Shown here one piece after another: positions 59,431 to 64,000 of a stretch of 64,000 nucleotides of DNA. A model generated the notes under the pieces. That model searched no databases, was not told where the DNA came from, and worked only from the letters and a program-made list of their open reading frames with translations. Source of the stretch: Lachnospiraceae bacterium (GTDB lineage: Bacteria; Bacillota; Clostridia; Lachnospirales; Lachnospiraceae); assembly GCA_016290615.1 (NCBI GenBank), contig JAEEUS010000003.1, positions 59,525 through 123,524 on the forward strand, given 5' to 3'. Each line of letters opens with the position of its first letter. Positions within the stretch are counted from its first letter, which is position 1. The position numbers and the translations under genes were made by a program.

Positions 59431-61173
59431 TTATGAATTCTTAACATCTGTCTTATCAAGTAATGCATCTATCTCCTCAAACTTCATCGGCTTACCGAGA
59501 TAGAAGCCCTGGATGTTTTCACATCCGATATTCTTTAACAGTGAATACTGAACTTCCTGTTCTACACCTTCGGCAATCGTGTCGAAACCAAGTTTTTTGC
59601 TCAGATCAATGATAGATTCAGCTATCGTTCTTGTAGATCCATCGGTAACGACATCGTCAATGAATGATTTGTCGATTTTTAAAGTATCAATAGGTAATTC
59701 CCTTAAATATGAAAGAGATGAAAAACCTGTACCGAAATCATCCATGGAAAATCTTATGCCGAAGTCCTTTAGCAATTTCATCTTGTGGATAATCTCTTCC
59801 ATGTTATCGATGAATACGCTTTCTGTTATCTCTAGCTCGACATTTGTCGGACTTATTCCGTATTTCTTGATTATCGAGATAAGATACTTAACAAAGTTCT
59901 TATTCTTAAACTGGATAGATGAAACATTTATGGAGAGTAAAAAGTCTTCCATGTTGTTATGCTTTTCTTTCCATCTTGACAGATCAGATAAGCATTCCTC
60001 TATTATCCAGTCACCAAGCAAGAGAATGGAACCGTTTTTTTCGGCAATAGGTATAAATGTTTCGGGGCTTACTAGCTTTCCGTCTTCATCACACCATCTA
60101 ACTAATGCTTCAACACCTCTCAACTCTTTCGTATTGGTGTCATACTGAGGCTGATAGTACATCACAAAGTTCTGATTCTTCAGAGCCTTGCTCATCTTTT
60201 TTTCAATTTCTATATTGCCGATGAACTCATCTATTATAGGCTTGTCGTAATACTGAACATTATTCTTGCCTTTGTTTTTTGCTTTAAGCATTACGATCTC
60301 GGCTAAATTGATCAGTTCGAGATAATTATTTGTACTTTCGGGATATTCTGCGACACCTACGCTTACTGTTAGCGTTACTTCTTTCCCACTCACAAGCTTT
60401 ATTGGAGTGCGCATAATCTCTCTTATCCTGTCGACGATACTCTCAACGCTCCTTCTTCCGACAGGATCGTATATTGCCATGCAGAAGATGTCACTGTTGA
60501 AATGAGAAATGATGAGGTTTTCATCCATCATTTTCTTGAAGGATAATCCAATCGACTGAACAACTTCATCTCCTTCAAGTATTCCCATTCCGTCGTTGAC
60601 TTTTCTGAAATCGTCAACATCTATGAAAAGGATGCTGACTACAGCATTGTTCTGCTCGGCTTTTGCAACCATCTCTCCTAGCGATAACACGAAGTAGTTC
60701 CTGTTATACAAACCTGTAAGAGAATCGTAGTAAGCCATATAAGTCAATTCATCATTCTGATTCTTGTATTTAGTTACATCAGTGAAAACAATGATCTTCC
60801 AGACCGGTATGCCTGCATTATCATACAGAACATTTACATTTGAATTAACGTATAGATTTTTATCCCTCATCTTGAATTCGAAGGATGATTTTTCTTCACC
60901 GGTCTTTTCAAGATTTAAAGTACGATAAATACCTTCAACAAATTCATCGTCAGCCAGATCAACGATCTGACCGACGCTTAAGAATTTGCCAGGTTCAAAA
61001 TCAAAGAAATGTGACCAGTTTCCTAAAACATAAGGCTTTTTCTCTTCGTAGTCGAAGTAGATAAATGCGCTTTCGGATATATCACAGATATTCTTAAGAA
61101 TCCCCTCGCTCTTAGCCAGTTTTGTGTTCATGGCCGAAAGAAGGCTTATCTGATAGCTGTTATCTTCATTCAT
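59431..61173 (-). CDS. PAS-GGDEF(degenerate)-EAL protein, probable c-di-GMP phosphodiesterase
   Basis: About 580 residues. PAS-like domain (about 25-130), GGDEF domain (about 145-310) and EAL domain (about 330-575). The GGDEF motif is degraded to NSDIF, so cyclase activity is unlikely. The EAL site is intact: EALVRW (Glu near 356), SINVSSIQF, ELEITES, MDDFGTGFSS, IDKSFI, EGVEQ and QGFYLGKP. The protein should cleave c-di-GMP, with the GGDEF part perhaps sensing GTP. No membrane helix. Confidence 0.92.
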   Translation of the reverse strand: MNEDNSYQISLLSAMNTKLAKSEGILKNICDISESAFIYFDYEEKKPYVLGNWSHFFDFEPGKFLSVGQIVDLADDEFVEGIYRTLNLEKTGEEKSSFEFKMRDKNLYVNSNVNVLYDNAGIPVWKIIVFTDVTKYKNQNDELTYMAYYDSLTGLYNRNYFVLSLGEMVAKAEQNNAVVSILFIDVDDFRKVNDGMGILEGDEVVQSIGLSFKKMMDENLIISHFNSDIFCMAIYDPVGRRSVESIVDRIREIMRTPIKLVSGKEVTLTVSVGVAEYPESTNNYLELINLAEIVMLKAKNKGKNNVQYYDKPIIDEFIGNIEIEKKMSKALKNQNFVMYYQPQYDTNTKELRGVEALVRWCDEDGKLVSPETFIPIAEKNGSILLLGDWIIEECLSDLSRWKEKHNNMEDFLLSINVSSIQFKNKNFVKYLISIIKKYGISPTNVELEITESVFIDNMEEIIHKMKLLKDFGIRFSMDDFGTGFSSLSYLRELPIDTLKIDKSFIDDVVTDGSTRTIAESIIDLSKKLGFDTIAEGVEQEVQYSLLKNIGCENIQGFYLGKPMKFEEIDALLDKTDVKNS

Positions 61174-61212
61174 CAATAGTAATCCCCAATACTTTTTGCA
61201 GCTTGCTCTTAA

Positions 61213-62298
61213 TTATTTTTTAGTAATATAGCCTTGAGCCTTTAATAACTCTGCGCATAGAACTGCACCACCTGCAGCGCCTCTTACAGTATTATGTGAA
61301 AGACCGATAAATTTCCAGTCATAAACCTTATCCTCGCGAAGACGGCCTACAGATACACCCATACCATGTTCGTAATCAACATCGAGCTTAACCTGAGGTC
61401 TGTTATCATCTTCAAGATATTGAATAAACTGCTTTGGAGCGCTGGGAAGCTCTAACTCCTGTGGAAGTCCGGAAAACTCTTTGAGCTTCTGTATAAGCTG
61501 TTCCTTACTGGGCTTCTTTTTGAATTTAACAAATACAGCTGCTGTATGTCCGTTAAGAACGGGAACTCTTACGCACTGACAGGTAATAACAGGTGACTGG
61601 GCAGGTTTGATCTCGCCGTCAACTATTTCACCCCATAGTCTTAGAGGTTCCATTTCACTCTTTTCTTCTTCTCCTCCGATGTAAGGAATTACATTTTCGA
61701 TCATCTCAGGCCAGTCTTTAAATGTTTTACCAGCTCCTGAAATAGCCTGATACGTAGTAGCAACTACTTCGTAAGGCTCAAATTCTTTCCAGGCTGTAAG
61801 TACTGGTGCGTAAGACTGAATTGAGCAGTTTGGTTTAACTGCTATAAATCCTCTCGTCGTACCAAGTCTCTTTCTCTGGAAATCTATAACTTTCATGTGT
61901 TCAGGATTGATCTCCGGAACTACCATAGGAACATCAGGTGTCCATCTGTGAGCAGAGTTATTGCTTACAACAGGCGTTTCTGTCTTAGCATATTCTTCTT
62001 CGATCTTTCTTATTTCATCCTTTGTCATATCAACTGCGGAAAAAACAAAATCAACCTGTGAAGAAACAGCTTCAACTTCATTTACATTCATAACAACAAT
62101 ATTCTTAACAGCTTCAGGCATGGGCGTATCCATTTTCCATCTGTCGCCTACAGCCTCAGCATATGTTTTACCGGCACTTCTCGGGCTTGCAGCGATTGTT
62201 GTAACTTCAAACCATGGATGATTCTCGAGAAGGGATATGAATCTCTGACCGACCATACCCGTACCGCCTAAAATACCTACTTTTAACTTTTCGCTCAT
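61213..62298 (-). CDS. asd: Aspartate-semialdehyde dehydrogenase
   Basis: 361 residues. GILGGTGMVGQRFISLLENHPWF binds NADP; the catalytic Cys is in KPNCSIQSY, and the acyl-enzyme His in GHTAAVFVKF. The PNCS motif and length match the archaeal/fungal-like ASADH class instead of the enteric one. It feeds lysine, threonine, methionine and diaminopimelate. GAGGAG lies before the ATG. It follows argH by 27 bp and is 36 bp ahead of the EAL gene. Confidence 0.95.
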   Translation of the reverse strand: MSEKLKVGILGGTGMVGQRFISLLENHPWFEVTTIAASPRSAGKTYAEAVGDRWKMDTPMPEAVKNIVVMNVNEVEAVSSQVDFVFSAVDMTKDEIRKIEEEYAKTETPVVSNNSAHRWTPDVPMVVPEINPEHMKVIDFQRKRLGTTRGFIAVKPNCSIQSYAPVLTAWKEFEPYEVVATTYQAISGAGKTFKDWPEMIENVIPYIGGEEEKSEMEPLRLWGEIVDGEIKPAQSPVITCQCVRVPVLNGHTAAVFVKFKKKPSKEQLIQKLKEFSGLPQELELPSAPKQFIQYLEDDNRPQVKLDVDYEHGMGVSVGRLREDKVYDWKFIGLSHNTVRGAAGGAVLCAELLKAQGYITKK

Positions 62299-62325
62299 AA
62301 TAAAAATCTCCTCTTTATATTATAA

Positions 62326-63738
62326 TTATTCTTCTTTTAAATATGATTGAAACAGCACATTCCTGTCTTTGAGATATTTCTCATGAATCTTCAATACTTC
62401 TTCCATCTGCTTCGGACCAGGAGCACCTTTTGTCAATCTCTTTTCAACACATGTCTTAAGCGTAATTGCATCATAAAGATCTGCTTCGAATACTTCTGAA
62501 ATACTCTTTAACTCCTCAAGGCTCAGATCTTCTATAGAACAGTTCTTGTCAATGCAGTAAAGAACAAGTCTACCTATAATGCCGTGAGCATCTCTAAAAG
62601 GAACACCTTTCTTAACGAGATAATCAGCTGCATCAGTTGCATTTGTAAAGCCCATCATCGCAGATTTTGCCATTACATCTGGCCTGAACTTCATTGTATC
62701 TATCATGCCAGTAAATAATGAAAGGCAGTCCTTTACGGTATCAATTGCATCGAAAGTAACTTCCTTGTCTTCCTGCATATCCTTGTTATATGCAAGAGGA
62801 ATTCCCTTCATTGTAGTCAAAAGACTCATCAAAGCGCCGTAAACTCTTCCGGTTTTGCCTCGTACGAGTTCCGCTATATCAGGGTTCTTTTTTTGAGGCA
62901 TGATGCTTGATCCTGTAGAATATGCATCATCAATCTCAATGAATCTATATTCGTTGCTGTTCCATATGATTATCTCTTCACTGAATCTTGAAAGATGCAT
63001 CATTATAGTACTTAATGCTGACAAGAATTCAATGCAGTAATCTCTGTCAGAAACCGAATCCATGCTGTTTAGTGTTGCCCCCTCAAAACCGAGCATACTT
63101 GATACGTATTCTCTGTCGAGAGGGTACGTAGTGCCTGCAAGCGCTCCGGCACCAAGCGGGCAGAAATTCATGCGTTTATATATGTCCTGCAGTCTGCTTC
63201 GATCTCTTTTAAACATTTCGAAATAGGCACCAAAATGATGTGCGATCGTTACAGGTTGAGCTTTCTGAAGATGAGTAAATCCCGGCATATATGTTTCTAT
63301 GTTTTCAGACATAACCCGGTAAATAACTTTTAACAGATCATAAAGAAGATCATCTGTTGCTGCAACTTCTTCTCTGACATAAAGTCTCATATCAAGAGCA
63401 ACCTGATCGTTTCTGCTCCTTCCGGTATGCATCTTTTTTCCGGCATCACCGATTCTTTCGATAAGTTTTGCTTCAACAAAGCTGTGCACATCTTCGTATT
63501 CGGAACTGAATTCGAGATTGCCTTTATCTACATCTTCCTGAATAGAAGTCAGTCCTTTTACGATGGCATCCTTCTCTTCAAGTGTAATAATCTTCTGCTT
63601 TTCGAGCATGACAACATGAGCAATACTACCCTCAATATCTTTGTAAAAGAGTCGTTTATCAAATGATAATGATTCATTGAACGAAAATACGCTGTCTTCT
63701 GTTTCTTTGGTAAATCTTCCGCCCCAAAGCTGTGCCAT
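62326..63738 (-). CDS. argH: Argininosuccinate lyase
   Basis: 470 residues from the ATG at 63738 (GGAGG six bases before). Signature [23 protein letters not shown] and catalytic block [20 protein letters not shown] are intact, as are TGRSRNDQV and LWGGRFTKE at the start. It splits argininosuccinate into arginine and fumarate. argG is not adjacent; instead asd follows. A promoter lies upstream, so this gene leads the unit argH-asd-EAL-ATPase-topB. Confidence 0.97.
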   Translation of the reverse strand: MAQLWGGRFTKETEDSVFSFNESLSFDKRLFYKDIEGSIAHVVMLEKQKIITLEEKDAIVKGLTSIQEDVDKGNLEFSSEYEDVHSFVEAKLIERIGDAGKKMHTGRSRNDQVALDMRLYVREEVAATDDLLYDLLKVIYRVMSENIETYMPGFTHLQKAQPVTIAHHFGAYFEMFKRDRSRLQDIYKRMNFCPLGAGALAGTTYPLDREYVSSMLGFEGATLNSMDSVSDRDYCIEFLSALSTIMMHLSRFSEEIIIWNSNEYRFIEIDDAYSTGSSIMPQKKNPDIAELVRGKTGRVYGALMSLLTTMKGIPLAYNKDMQEDKEVTFDAIDTVKDCLSLFTGMIDTMKFRPDVMAKSAMMGFTNATDAADYLVKKGVPFRDAHGIIGRLVLYCIDKNCSIEDLSLEELKSISEVFEADLYDAITLKTCVEKRLTKGAPGPKQMEEVLKIHEKYLKDRNVLFQSYLKEE

Positions 63739-63784
63739 GGTCAACCTCCAATTAACCTATAATAAATTATTAAGTCTAGATTTG

Positions 63785-63813
63785 ATGATATCATAACGGC
63801 ACATTCAATTCAA
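63785..63813 (-). promoter_or_regulatory. Promoter of argH
   Basis: Minus strand TTGAAT (63808-63813), 17 bases, TATCAT (63785-63790), 47 bases before argH. The rest of the 187-bp gap 63739-63925 is AT-rich without further features I can name. Confidence 0.7.
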
Positions 63814-63925
63814 GGTAATGACGCACAAAAAAACATGGATAAATCTACTGCCTATCGTTAAATTTTCAATAAGTGTATTTAGTTTTTGAAGTTATTTAGA
63901 TATTTATGTGTTATATATATGAGGT

Positions 63926-63956
63926 AAAAAAATAGTCCCTTAAATCGGGACTATTT
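63926..63956 (-). terminator. Terminator after tRNA-Thr
   Basis: Ten-base-pair stem AAATAGTCCC/GGGACTATTT (63930-63939 with 63947-63956) and a run of seven T on the minus strand, 2 bp after the tRNA. Confidence 0.9.
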
Positions 63957-63958
63957 CA

Positions 63959-64000
63959 AGCTGAAAATGGGACTCGAACCCACGACCCCTTCATTACGAG
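63959..64000 (-). tRNA. tRNA-Thr (anticodon CGT), 3' part only
   Basis: The minus strand shows the anticodon loop CTCGTAA (anticodon CGT), the 3' side of its stem, a five-base variable loop, the T arm GTGGG-TTCGAGT-CCCAT and acceptor strand TTTCAGC with U73. The 5' half lies outside the window. CCA is not encoded. Confidence 0.85.

Noticed and set aside
63739..63925. ARG-box-like AT-rich palindrome before argH
   Set aside because: TTAATAATTTATTATA is symmetric mainly because it is A/T only; it lacks the TGAAT/ATTCA halves, so I do not call an ArgR site.

Overview
The window is 64 kb of AT-rich chromosome from an anaerobic Firmicute, most probably Lachnospiraceae (Butyrivibrio/Pseudobutyrivibrio/Roseburia-like; I cannot fix the genus). 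Pointers are an N-terminal HisF-like domain on HisI(E), a short-form HisG joined to HisZ, a GGGtGRT protein next to an IscU-like scaffold, an 820-residue MetH without reactivation domain, YtfI/GerW genes, a zinc-ribbon L28 and an rpmB-yloU-fakA-recG neighbourhood as in other Firmicutes. It is ordinary core chromosome: I see no phage, insertion sequence, CRISPR array or rRNA. Every protein gene except rpmB lies on the minus strand, so the window reads right to left as a chain of tight operons.

Layout (left to right; transcription mostly runs the other way). 1-4.2 kb: histidine operon hisZG-hisD-hisB-hisI(E) with a consensus promoter and a 28-bp inverted repeat. 4.2-10.1 kb: recU, two pseudouridine synthases, HAD phosphatase, cell-wall amidase, coiled-coil protein, coaD. 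10.1-15 kb: rsmD and a topoisomerase IV pair. 15-20.2 kb: DegV protein (FakB type), recG, fakA, yloU. 20.3 kb: rpmB on the plus strand. 20.6-28.7 kb: J-domain-like protein, gerW, DUF2953 protein, Nudix hydrolase, a one-chain SEDS glycosyltransferase/penicillin-binding protein, a U32 peptidase split into two genes, zapA. 28.7-34 kb: ruvB, ruvA, a two-component system and leuDC in one transcription unit. 34-38.7 kb: a four-gene ABC export cluster behind tRNA-Ala. 38.7-46.5 kb: branched-chain amino-acid genes (ilvC, two ilvN, ilvB) with aroB, two unknown genes and cstA. 46.5-52.3 kb: small membrane protein, metH, lipoprotein, and the GGGtGRT/IscU-like pair. 52.3-56 kb: psd and pssA, a GGDEF protein and a beta-helix protein. 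56-64 kb: topB, an ATPase_2/DUF234 protein, a PAS-GGDEF-EAL phosphodiesterase, asd, argH and a partial tRNA-Thr.

The metabolic genes serve amino-acid synthesis (His, Ile/Val/Leu, Met, Asp family, Arg, shikimate), phosphatidylethanolamine synthesis and fatty-acid activation (FakA/FakB). Much of the rest maintains DNA and the envelope. No single new system stands out beyond doubt. The items I rate highest are the GGGtGRT/IscU-like pair with a structured leader, the SEDS-PBP fusion, the HisZ-HisG fusion with its operator, the HisF-like domain lacking both catalytic aspartates, and four places where an intrinsic terminator ends 13-18 nt before the next start codon with no room for a promoter.
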